Below, in pieces: positions 7,844 to 14,131 of a stretch of 15,316 bases of DNA. The stretch spans positions 1-15,316 of the forward strand of contig CAZJQD010000068.1 of assembly GCA_964548165.1 (NCBI GenBank), given 5' to 3'. Both the position numbers and the translations under genes were made by a program. The stretch's first letter is position 1, and every line of letters begins with the position of its first letter. A model generated the notes under the pieces. The model saw nothing but the letters and a program-made list of their open reading frames with translations, was not told the DNA's origin and searched no databases. The DNA comes from CAZJQD01 sp964548165 [NCBI: uncultured bacterium]. Its GTDB lineage: Bacteria; UBA8481.

Positions 7844-8764
7844 GTGAATATCCGGGTTGGAACCCACGAGTTGCCCTTCCCCTTCGGCACGCTCGCGATA
7901 CTCACCCTCTGCCTCGTCGCCCTCGCCATCACGATCCCGATCGAGCGCGCCTCCACGCCGGACACCTTGAGCGCCCCGATCAGGGCTATTCACGACGAGT
8001 TCACGGCGCAGGTCGCGGCCATGGAGCGAACGCTCGAGGAAGAGATGACCAATCGCGCGGCGCGCGGCGAGCCCCGTGAATTTCTCGTGACCGAGGCCCG
8101 CGCCCGCCACCAGGAGGCCCTGAAGAACTACTCCGCCGACTTCGAGGCCCGGGTTGCCGCGCTGGGTCAGACCCTTCCCTGGATCCGCTTCCTGCGCCGC
8201 TGGGGCGCCGATCCCACCCGGCTACGAGTCGCCGCCGCCGGCCGCACCCGCGAGGCCGCGAGACGGGGGGCGTGGTTCCTCGTGACCCTGGTGACCTGCC
8301 AGTACATTCACGCGGGCTACATGCACTTCGTCGGCAACATGATCTTCCTCCTGCTCTTCGGGCCGACGGTGGAATCGCGGCTGGGGAGCCGATGGTTCCT
8401 CGCGCTCTACACGCTCGGCGGAGTCGTCGCCACCCTGACGCAGTTTCTGGCCGGGAGTACGGCCAGCATCTGCATCGGCGCCAGCGGCGCGATCGCGGCC
8501 GTGATGGGAGCCTTTCTCTTTCTCGCCCCCGAGGCCCGCATCTCGCTCGGCTGGCTCCTCGGACCCCTGGGATTTCTCTACGGGCGCGTCCCCGCCGCCT
8601 TCTTTCTCTTCGTCTTCATGATCGTCCAGTGGGCGCAGGGATTGAGCGACGCCGGGGCAGGAGTCACGAGCGGCGTCGCCTGGTTCGCGCATATCGGCGG
8701 CTTCGCCGCCGGCTGTGCCTGGATGCTGTCGAAAGAGGCGCTGGAGTTCCTCAGGATACGGTAA
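7844..8764 (+). CDS. Rhomboid-family intramembrane serine protease with long soluble insert
   Basis: I start at GTG 7844 because the -10-like TATACT lies just upstream and the protein then opens with a plausible N-terminus before the first membrane helix; the frame extends further 5' but only over the divergent gap and the neighbouring gene. The product is 306 residues. Hydrophobic helix 1 covers about 16-34. A charged helical stretch of about 100 residues follows (35-138). The rhomboid core then begins with YIHAGYMHFVGNM (H161, N165), the GASG motif with nucleophile S214, and the partner His in AHIGG (H283). These are the catalytic residues of rhomboid proteases, which cut transmembrane substrates within the membrane. 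All catalytic positions are intact, so activity is likely; the substrate is unknown. The gene converges on the dipeptide epimerase with a 7-bp gap. Confidence 0.92.
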   Translation: MNIRVGTHELPFPFGTLAILTLCLVALAITIPIERASTPDTLSAPIRAIHDEFTAQVAAMERTLEEEMTNRAARGEPREFLVTEARARHQEALKNYSADFEARVAALGQTLPWIRFLRRWGADPTRLRVAAAGRTREAARRGAWFLVTLVTCQYIHAGYMHFVGNMIFLLLFGPTVESRLGSRWFLALYTLGGVVATLTQFLAGSTASICIGASGAIAAVMGAFLFLAPEARISLGWLLGPLGFLYGRVPAAFFLFVFMIVQWAQGLSDAGAGVTSGVAWFAHIGGFAAGCAWMLSKEALEFLRIR

Positions 8765-8771
8765 AGGACGA

Positions 8772-9875
8772 TCAGGCCCGGGGTGTCGGCGTCACGCCGA
8801 TGCCGGCGCGAACAGTCCCGAGATCGTAGACGCCGTCGGGTCGCAGAACGCGCCCGCGCATCGGCCTCCCCTTCACGAAGAACGGCGTATCCAGGTCGAT
8901 GAAGGTGAACCCGCCGGCACCGGCGGCCACGTGGGCGGCGGCCGTCATCGCCAGGAGCGACTCCATCATGCCTCCCATCATCGTGAGGAGCCCCTGCTCG
9001 CGCGCATAGCGCGCCAGCATGGCGGCATGAACGAGCCCGGACTTCATGAGCTTGATGTTGTAGCCATGCGCGGACTTTCGCTCGCGGAGCTTGACGGCAT
9101 CCTTGAGGTTGCGGACCGACTCGTCGGCGATGACCGGTACGCCGGCGCCCCGCGCCACGGCCGCCAGACCCTTCCAGTCGTCCCTGGGAACCGGTTGTTC
9201 CAGGGCCGCGATCCGGACGCCGTCCCGCAAGGAGGCCCTTGCCAACTTCAAGGCGCCGGCCGCATCGTATCCCTCGTTGGCATCCAGGATCAGCTTCGGC
9301 CGCGAGAGCCCCGCGCTCCTCGCCGCGTCTCGAACCGCCAGGATGCGCTCCCGGTCGAGCTCAAGGCCGGCTCCGACCTTCACCTTGAAGGTGCGGAACC
9401 CGCGGCGCGCCGCATGCCGAGTAAACGACGACGCCGATCGAAGGTCCCCCAGCACCACGGTGATATCCGACCGCAGGAGGCGCCGCCGGGCTCCGAAGAA
9501 CTTCCAGAGCGGGACACCGGCCGCCCGCGCGAGGGCATCGAGGAGCGCCATCTCCACCGCCGCCCACGCCGCATTCGGCTCTTTCAGCTCGTCCGCGAGA
9601 ACCTGGCGCCACCGCCCTGCCTCCGCGGCGTTCCGGCCGCGAAGCCTCTCGGCCACCGCGCGAATGTTCTCGCGCGTCCCGCCGAGGGTCTCCCCGGTGA
9701 TGTGGGTCGCGACCGCGGCCTCGCCCCAGCCCTCGGCGCCGCCGGAGAGGACGGCATGAACGAGCAGGTTATCCAGGCGGTCATGACGGCCGGTCGCGAT
9801 GGTGAAGGGCACGAGGAGCGGCGCCCGCAGGGATCGAACCGTGAGCGATTCGATAGTGGTAGAGGTAAAAGGCAT
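8772..9875 (-). CDS. Dipeptide epimerase (enolase superfamily, L-Ala-D/L-Glu epimerase-like)
   Basis: The 367-residue product has the muconate-lactonizing subgroup layout: an N-terminal capping domain (about 1-125) and an (alpha/beta)7-beta barrel. The general-base lysines are in KVKVG (K164, K166), metal ligands are D198 (LILDANEG), E226 (ALEQPVP) and D251 (IADES), and the second catalytic lysine lies in NIKLMKSG (K275). Spacings D198-E226-D251-K275 (28, 25, 24) match those I recall for the Bacillus subtilis Ala-Glu epimerase. The late TFIDLDTPF supplies the DxD motif that binds the dipeptide amino group in this family. The likely role is epimerising dipeptides from peptidoglycan or other peptides; exact specificity cannot be read. 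The start is ATG 9875, the first one after a -10-like TATGCT; a longer frame upstream would run through the divergent promoter region. Metal is probably Mg2+ by family. Confidence 0.9.
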   Translation of the reverse strand: MPFTSTTIESLTVRSLRAPLLVPFTIATGRHDRLDNLLVHAVLSGGAEGWGEAAVATHITGETLGGTRENIRAVAERLRGRNAAEAGRWRQVLADELKEPNAAWAAVEMALLDALARAAGVPLWKFFGARRRLLRSDITVVLGDLRSASSFTRHAARRGFRTFKVKVGAGLELDRERILAVRDAARSAGLSRPKLILDANEGYDAAGALKLARASLRDGVRIAALEQPVPRDDWKGLAAVARGAGVPVIADESVRNLKDAVKLRERKSAHGYNIKLMKSGLVHAAMLARYAREQGLLTMMGGMMESLLAMTAAAHVAAGAGGFTFIDLDTPFFVKGRPMRGRVLRPDGVYDLGTVRAGIGVTPTPRA

Positions 9876-9882
9876 GGGCCTA

Positions 9883-9888
9883 AGCATA
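9883..9888 (-). promoter_or_regulatory. Putative -10 element for a leaderless epimerase transcript
   Basis: The minus-strand hexamer TATGCT (9888-9883) is followed by 7 nt and then the ATG of the epimerase gene. No clear -35 box or Shine-Dalgarno site was found. It shares the 88-bp divergent gap with the PilZ-like gene. Confidence 0.5.
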
Positions 9889-9950
9889 CGACAGCTACGG
9901 TCGTCTCGTCCCGCGCCGACATTCCCGCTGTCCGCATCCTGTTTTGGGAC

Positions 9951-9956
9951 CATAAT
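9951..9956 (+). promoter_or_regulatory. Possible -10 element for a leaderless PilZ-protein transcript
   Basis: CATAAT matches the -10 consensus at five of six positions and ends 7 bp before the ATG at 9964. It overlaps the alternative ATG at 9955, which argues for the 9964 start. A weak -35-like CTGTCC lies 17 bp upstream (9928-9933). This is the least certain of the five -10 calls. Confidence 0.4.
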
Positions 9957-9963
9957 GGACACA

Positions 9964-11517
9964 ATGGGAACTGGTCCCGACATCGACACCCCGACCGCAG
10001 AAGACGATCCGCTGGAGATCAGCAGGCGCGCGCGGCGCCTCGTCAGCCTCTCGGTCGGCTTCCGCGCGCTCAGCCCGGACGGCGTCGAGGCCGAGGGTTT
10101 CACGACAGGCCTCAACGAACGCGGCCTGGCCGGGCGCGTCACGCTCATCCGTGGCGACGCATCCGCCCTCAAGCCCGGCGCGCTCATGCGCATCCAGCTC
10201 AACTTGCAGGCCTCCACGGGCGCCATCCCCGATTTTCACGCCACCCTGCTTCGCCTCGAGGATTCCTGGGTGCCCGGATTCCGCCACTTCCTCGTGCTCC
10301 GCATCGCCGACCTCCCCGCGGAAAGCGTCGAGGGCCTCAGACGCTTCATCGATTGGAGGGAGGATCACTACTTCACCGAGCAGAAGCCCGCGCGCGATTG
10401 GTACGTCCACTCCCGACGCTTCAACGAGACCTGCGGACCACTGACACGAAACGAACTGAACGCCTGCCGCGCGGGCGGGCTCTTCGAGCCGGCGGATCAG
10501 TACTGGGCGGCCGAGCTGGGCGACTGGCGCACCCTTAGGGACCTGCCCGTCGAGGTAGACGCGGAACCGTCTCCCGCGCACCCCTCCCCGATGAACCCCC
10601 AGGCCAGCTCCGGCAATCCGGGCGCGGTGACAGGCGAACACTCCAGGGCGCCACGCTTCCTGGCGACACCGGTCGCAGTGCGCATCTCCCTGCCCGCGGG
10701 GATGCTCCTGGAGGGCTACTCAACCGGGCTCAACGAGATGGGGCTGGGATGTCGCGTCAACGGGAACCCCGCCGTTCTTGCCACGCTCGCCCTGGGCCTC
10801 GCTGTTTCCATCGAGTTCATCCTGCCGCGGCGGTCTTTGCGCCCGATGAACGGGCACATTCTCCGCATCGAAGACTGCTGGGTACCCGGGATGCAGCGCT
10901 TCCTCGCGCTCAAGTTCGATACCATCGATCCCCAGGACTTCGACTACCTGAGGCGCTTCATCGGTTGGAGAGAACGTGAGTATATCACCGTGGACAAGCC
11001 AGAGCGCGCCTGGTTCATTCACTCGCCAGCCGCGGGACGAACCTATGGCCCGCTCACCACGATCGAGGTCCTCCAGTCCGCGGCAAACGGGAGCGTGGGC
11101 GCCGCCGAGCATCTCTGGTCCCCCCAGGCACAGTCCTGGATCCCCTTTACCATCGAGACCTTCAAGGCCATGGCTCCGGACGCCGAGGACTGCGATCGGA
11201 TGCGCAAGGCGATCGAGCCCCTGCCGGGCCAGGCGCGCGACGCGCGCGACGAAGCGCTTGCCGGCGCGACGCATTCCGCCCAGGCGACCATCGACGCGAG
11301 CGCCGTGGTTCGGGCACTGGCCGAGGCCAGCGAGCGAGGAGAAAAGGCGTCGCCATGGCGCACGGCCACGCTGACCCTGCAGGTTCTCATCATCGCAACG
11401 TTCGTCGTCATCATGCTCTACCACGCGCTCGGCGACCACATCGACCCGCGCATCCGGGCGATGGTGTCCCGGGTCGATACCCGGATCACGGCATTCCTCA
11501 CGGGTACCAGGGAATGA
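9964..11517 (+). CDS. Tail-anchored protein with two tandem PilZ-like + GYF_2-like modules
   Basis: I chose ATG 9964 because a -10-like hexamer overlaps the ATG at 9955; frame upstream of that is non-coding gap. The product is 517 residues. Module 1: PilZ-like domain (about 20-125) with RRARR (R21-R25) and GLNERG (49-54), then a GYF_2-like segment beginning WYVHS (about 146-195) with GPLTRNEL. Module 2: PilZ-like (about 229-330) with GLNEMG, then WFIHS...YGPLT (about 350-400). The modules align end to end about 204 residues apart (for example DSWVPGFRHFL and DCWVPGMQRFL), so the gene arose by internal duplication. A single hydrophobic helix (about 470-488) near the C-terminus suggests a tail anchor with the modules in the cytoplasm. 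PilZ domains usually bind c-di-GMP, but both copies lack the DxSxxG motif and only copy 1 keeps RxxxR. The stop overlaps the MFS start (ATGA). Confidence 0.85.
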   Translation: MGTGPDIDTPTAEDDPLEISRRARRLVSLSVGFRALSPDGVEAEGFTTGLNERGLAGRVTLIRGDASALKPGALMRIQLNLQASTGAIPDFHATLLRLEDSWVPGFRHFLVLRIADLPAESVEGLRRFIDWREDHYFTEQKPARDWYVHSRRFNETCGPLTRNELNACRAGGLFEPADQYWAAELGDWRTLRDLPVEVDAEPSPAHPSPMNPQASSGNPGAVTGEHSRAPRFLATPVAVRISLPAGMLLEGYSTGLNEMGLGCRVNGNPAVLATLALGLAVSIEFILPRRSLRPMNGHILRIEDCWVPGMQRFLALKFDTIDPQDFDYLRRFIGWREREYITVDKPERAWFIHSPAAGRTYGPLTTIEVLQSAANGSVGAAEHLWSPQAQSWIPFTIETFKAMAPDAEDCDRMRKAIEPLPGQARDARDEALAGATHSAQATIDASAVVRALAEASERGEKASPWRTATLTLQVLIIATFVVIMLYHALGDHIDPRIRAMVSRVDTRITAFLTGTRE

Positions 11518-12797
11518 CGGCGACGCACGCAAGATACCGGTCGGATCGGTCGATCGTCTTTCTTATCGGCGCCATCCAGTTCATCAACATCCTCGACTTC
11601 GTCATGGTCATGCCGCTCGGCCCCGACTTCGCGCGCGCGCTGGGATTTCCCGAGAGCGAGGTGGGCCTGGTGGCCGGCAGTTACACCGCGGCGGCCGCGA
11701 TCGCCGGCCTGGTGGGCTCGCTCTTTCTCGATCGCTTCGACCGCCGCAAGGCCCTGGGCGCGGCCATGGTCCTGCTGGTGGTCGCGACCACGCTCGGCGG
11801 CTTCGCCGTGGACCTCACCACGCTCATGCTCGCCCGCATCCTCGCGGGCTTCGGAGGCGGTCCCGCCACGTCGATCTCCCTCTCCATCATCGCCGACACG
11901 ATCCCTCCCGAGCGGCGCGGGCGGGCGCTGGGAGCCGTCGCCGGCGCCTTCAGTATCGCCAGCATCCTGGGCATACCCATCGCCCTGAAGCTCGCGGAGT
12001 GGGGATCGTGGCGGATGCCGTTCTGGTTCGTGGGAATCCTCGGCGTCGTGGTCCTGGCCGCCGCGTGGCGCGTCCTGCCGCCGATGACCGCTCACCTCCC
12101 AGGCGCGCCTGTTCCAGGCGCGCCTGTCGGCTTGCCCTCACCGCGCTCGCCGATGGCGACCATCCGGGGACTCCTGGTCCGGCCGCTGGTTCTCAAGTCC
12201 TACCTGATGACGGGCCTGGCGATGGCGGGCGGGTTCATGATCATCCCGAACATCTCCGCGCATCTCCAGCTCAACCTGGACTTCCCACGCTCCCATCTCG
12301 ACCGTGTCTACTTTGTCGGCGGCATCGTCAGCTTCGCGACCACGCGGATCGCGGGACGCCTCAACGATCGCTTCGGCGCCTGGCGCACGGCGCTGGCCGG
12401 TTGCCTCCTGCTCGCAACCGTGATGGGCGTCGTCTTTGTCGCGCCCCCCGCCGGCCTCCCGGTCGTGGCCACCTTCTCGTTCTTCTTCCTCGCGATGGGC
12501 CTCCGGAACGTCTCCCACACGACGCTGGCGTCCCGCGTTCCGAATCCGGACGAGCGCGCGGGATTCACGAGCCTGCAGAGCACGGTCCAGCACCTGGCGA
12601 GCGCCACGGGTTCCTTCGTCGCCGCGCAGATGCTCCACAAGTCCCCCGACGGGCGCCTCCAGGGAATCGCCCTCGTCGCGATCGCGGCCATGATCCTGAC
12701 GCTGGCTATGCCGTTTGTGATGAGAAGCGTCGAAGCGGCTGTGCGGCGCGAGGAGTCAGGACGCCGCGGAAAGTTGCCCGTCTCCGCTATCTCCTAG
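11514..12797 (+). CDS. Major facilitator superfamily transporter (DHA1-like)
   Basis: The 427-residue product is rich in hydrophobic helices, consistent with about 12 transmembrane segments. Helix 1 carries NILDFVMVMPLGPDF, the loop after helix 2 has an MFS motif A relative (SLFLDRFDRRKALG), and helix 4 has ARILAGFGGG, a motif B-like stretch with the conserved Arg. These point to a drug/sugar:H+ antiporter type inner-membrane transporter; the substrate cannot be read. The central loop between the two six-helix halves contains a small tandem repeat (PGAPVPGAPV). The ATG at 11514 overlaps the PilZ-protein stop by 4 bp, so the two are translationally coupled. The TAG stop overlaps that of the convergent peroxiredoxin gene. 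Confidence 0.92.
   Translation: MTATHARYRSDRSIVFLIGAIQFINILDFVMVMPLGPDFARALGFPESEVGLVAGSYTAAAAIAGLVGSLFLDRFDRRKALGAAMVLLVVATTLGGFAVDLTTLMLARILAGFGGGPATSISLSIIADTIPPERRGRALGAVAGAFSIASILGIPIALKLAEWGSWRMPFWFVGILGVVVLAAAWRVLPPMTAHLPGAPVPGAPVGLPSPRSPMATIRGLLVRPLVLKSYLMTGLAMAGGFMIIPNISAHLQLNLDFPRSHLDRVYFVGGIVSFATTRIAGRLNDRFGAWRTALAGCLLLATVMGVVFVAPPAGLPVVATFSFFFLAMGLRNVSHTTLASRVPNPDERAGFTSLQSTVQHLASATGSFVAAQMLHKSPDGRLQGIALVAIAAMILTLAMPFVMRSVEAAVRREESGRRGKLPVSAIS
12099..12128. repeat. Two-copy 15-bp tandem repeat with palindromic core
   Basis: Two adjacent copies of a 15-bp unit (14 of 15 identical), each containing the perfect palindrome AGGCGCGCCT, lie in the MFS gene. They encode PGAPVPGAPV in the cytoplasmic loop between the two halves, so the length change is in frame and probably tolerated. 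Confidence 0.85.
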
Positions 12798-13315
12798 AGG
12801 GCGGCCAGGACCTCGGTGGCGTTCTGGGACGGATCGAAGTCGCGGAAGATCCTCACGATCCGGCCGTCCTTGCCGACGAGAAACGTCACGCGGCTGGAGA
12901 AGCCGAGGTTGTTGAGGACGCCGTAGGCGCGCGAGACCTCCTTGGAGACATCGGACAGGAGCGGGAAGTTGAGGTTCTCCTTCCGCTTGAACTCCGCGTG
13001 CGACTCCACCGAGTCCACCGATATCCCCAGCACCGCGACGTCCCGCCGGGCGTACTCGGCCATGGCGTCGCGGAATCCGCACGCCTGCTTCGTGCATCCC
13101 GGCGTCTGATCCTTCGGGTAGAAATACAACACGACGGGGCGGACCCCCTGGAACTCGGCGAGGCGGACAAGCGAGCCGTCATCGGCCATCAGCGCGAATT
13201 CAGGCGCAAGGTCCCCTTCCTTCAATGCTTGCGGGTTGGTGCCGCTACAGGCCGCGATGATCGCCGCGGCGAGGCCCATGACGGCCGTCCTCAGGAACAA
13301 TGCCCAACGCTTCAT
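12794..13315 (-). CDS. Lipoprotein peroxiredoxin, BCP/PrxQ type
   Basis: The 173-residue product has an N-terminal hydrophobic helix and a lipobox (IIAAC, C23), so it is predicted to be lipidated and exported. The mature part is an AhpC/TSA thioredoxin-fold domain: GDLAPEFAL near its start, then YPKDQTPGCTKQAC with peroxidatic C74 and, five residues on, resolving C79, the arrangement of BCP-type peroxiredoxins. The active-site Thr (T71) and Pro (P67) are present. It should reduce hydrogen peroxide or organic peroxides in the periplasm; the electron donor is not visible here. Most BCP proteins are cytoplasmic, so the lipid anchor is notable. Start ATG 13315 has a good Shine-Dalgarno AAGGAG six bases upstream. 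The stop shares a CTAG with the convergent MFS gene. Confidence 0.94.
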   Translation of the reverse strand: MKRWALFLRTAVMGLAAAIIAACSGTNPQALKEGDLAPEFALMADDGSLVRLAEFQGVRPVVLYFYPKDQTPGCTKQACGFRDAMAEYARRDVAVLGISVDSVESHAEFKRKENLNFPLLSDVSKEVSRAYGVLNNLGFSSRVTFLVGKDGRIVRIFRDFDPSQNATEVLAAL

Positions 13316-13321
13316 GTGCTT

Positions 13322-13327
13322 CTCCTT
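13322..13327 (-). promoter_or_regulatory. Shine-Dalgarno site of the peroxiredoxin gene
   Basis: AAGGAG on the minus strand lies 6 nt before the ATG at 13315. It fixes the start and contrasts with neighbouring genes, which have a -10-like hexamer in that position instead. Confidence 0.85.
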
Positions 13328-13393
13328 TGGCCCCGCGCGATAGTCGCGGTGCTCATGCCATCCCTAGAGCTGGCTTCACGAGGTCAACCAAAA

Positions 13394-13423
13394 GCCCTTT
13401 CCAGAGGGTATAGGCCGGAGGGC
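13394..13423 (-). terminator. Weak possible terminator after the lipoprotein gene
   Basis: On the minus strand GCCCT (13423-13419) can pair with AGGGC (13398-13394) across a 20-nt loop, followed by four Ts (13393-13390). The stem is short and the loop long, so this is only a candidate. The rest of the 126-bp gap (13316-13441) holds the peroxiredoxin leader. Confidence 0.2.
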
Positions 13424-13441
13424 GGACTCATGAAATCCCTT

Positions 13442-14089
13442 CTAAGGGTTCAGACGAATCAGCTCCACGGACTCCAGAACCATGCTTCCCCTGCCGCCCG
13501 GATCCCCCTCTTGGCGCGACTGGGCGACATGGAGCTTGCACTTCCTGAGATCGAGCATCGCGTCGCCTCCCCACCAGTGCGCGAGCGCGGCGAAGGGAAT
13601 ATCAAGGACGGTGCTGACCGCATCATCAGCGCGCGGCGGAAACCGCATGCCGAAGCTCGATCCGTCCGCGTCCTCGATCTTCAGTTCGAGCGTGTTGCGG
13701 TCCCCGGTGCGCGAATAACGAAGACGTAGGCCCGTATACGGCGTCAGGTCCATGGGAACCTCGCACCACGCCCCCAGCCAGGTGCCGGCGCCATAGGCAT
13801 ACTCCAGGCGGATCGTCGACGGCTGATCCCCGATCTTGACCAGGCACGAACTGCCGTCGGCGGCATAGGCCTTCCAGGCCGCCGGAACAAGCAACGATCG
13901 CGAGAAGGCCTCCTCGGCCGCGCGGCGCAATTCGTCCGCGGAGACCACCGGAGGTGGCCCGTCCGGAAGGATGACCGGGAGGGAATCAACGGGAGCGATG
14001 GCCGTGGGCGGGGACGCGGGCGGAGCGCCGCCGCACGCGGCCAGGAGAACGAGAGCGAGACCTGGGAGGATCGGGCGCAGATTCGTCAT
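13442..14089 (-). CDS. Lipoprotein with carbohydrate-binding-like beta domain
   Basis: The 215-residue product begins with a lipoprotein signal (LVLLAAC, C19) and a Pro/Ala-rich tether (20-50). The rest (about 65-215) is beta-rich, with a pattern resembling galactose-binding-like modules such as CBM11 or CIA30-type domains: DLTPYTGLRLRYSRTGD, LELKIEDADGSSF, a WxxxDIPFxxL-like STVLDIPFAAL, and a terminal MVLESVELIRL strand. Those domains bind sugars or act as assembly factors; the ligand here is unknown. I do not recognise a specific family. The start ATG 14089 follows a -10-like TATGAT by 6 nt, so it can be transcribed separately from the upstream gene 42 bp away. The downstream peroxiredoxin is also exported and on the same strand. 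Confidence 0.85.
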   Translation of the reverse strand: MTNLRPILPGLALVLLAACGGAPPASPPTAIAPVDSLPVILPDGPPPVVSADELRRAAEEAFSRSLLVPAAWKAYAADGSSCLVKIGDQPSTIRLEYAYGAGTWLGAWCEVPMDLTPYTGLRLRYSRTGDRNTLELKIEDADGSSFGMRFPPRADDAVSTVLDIPFAALAHWWGGDAMLDLRKCKLHVAQSRQEGDPGGRGSMVLESVELIRLNP

Positions 14090-14095
14090 GAGCGA

Positions 14096-14101
14096 ATCAT
14101 A
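14096..14101 (-). promoter_or_regulatory. Putative -10 element for a leaderless lipoprotein transcript
   Basis: The minus-strand TATGAT (14101-14096) matches the -10 consensus at five of six positions and ends 6 nt before the ATG at 14089. A TTGCTG (14127-14122) lies 20 bp upstream of it, too far for a standard spacer. No Shine-Dalgarno site is present. Confidence 0.5.
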
Positions 14102-14131
14102 GCGCCGCCTCCGGCCGGGATCAGCAACAGA

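Noticed and set aside
8786-8800. Perfect inverted repeat TCGGCG-TCA-CGCCGA as a terminator for the rhomboid gene
   Set aside because: It is short, has no T tract, and encodes the C-terminus of the epimerase; at this GC content such repeats are common.
9799-9963. Upstream extension of the PilZ-like protein
   Set aside because: It would overlap the start of the divergent epimerase and read through both promoters; the sequence there is not coding-like.
8715-10538. 607-codon plus-strand open frame across the epimerase and the next promoter
   Set aside because: It is antisense to an enzyme with all catalytic residues in place, and it overlaps the PilZ-like gene in another frame; the product has no recognisable domain.
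13366-13387. TTGACC (minus strand, 13387-13382) as a -35 box for the peroxiredoxin
   Set aside because: No acceptable -10 hexamer lies 16-18 bp downstream; the nearest, TAGGGA, is weak and at 15 bp.
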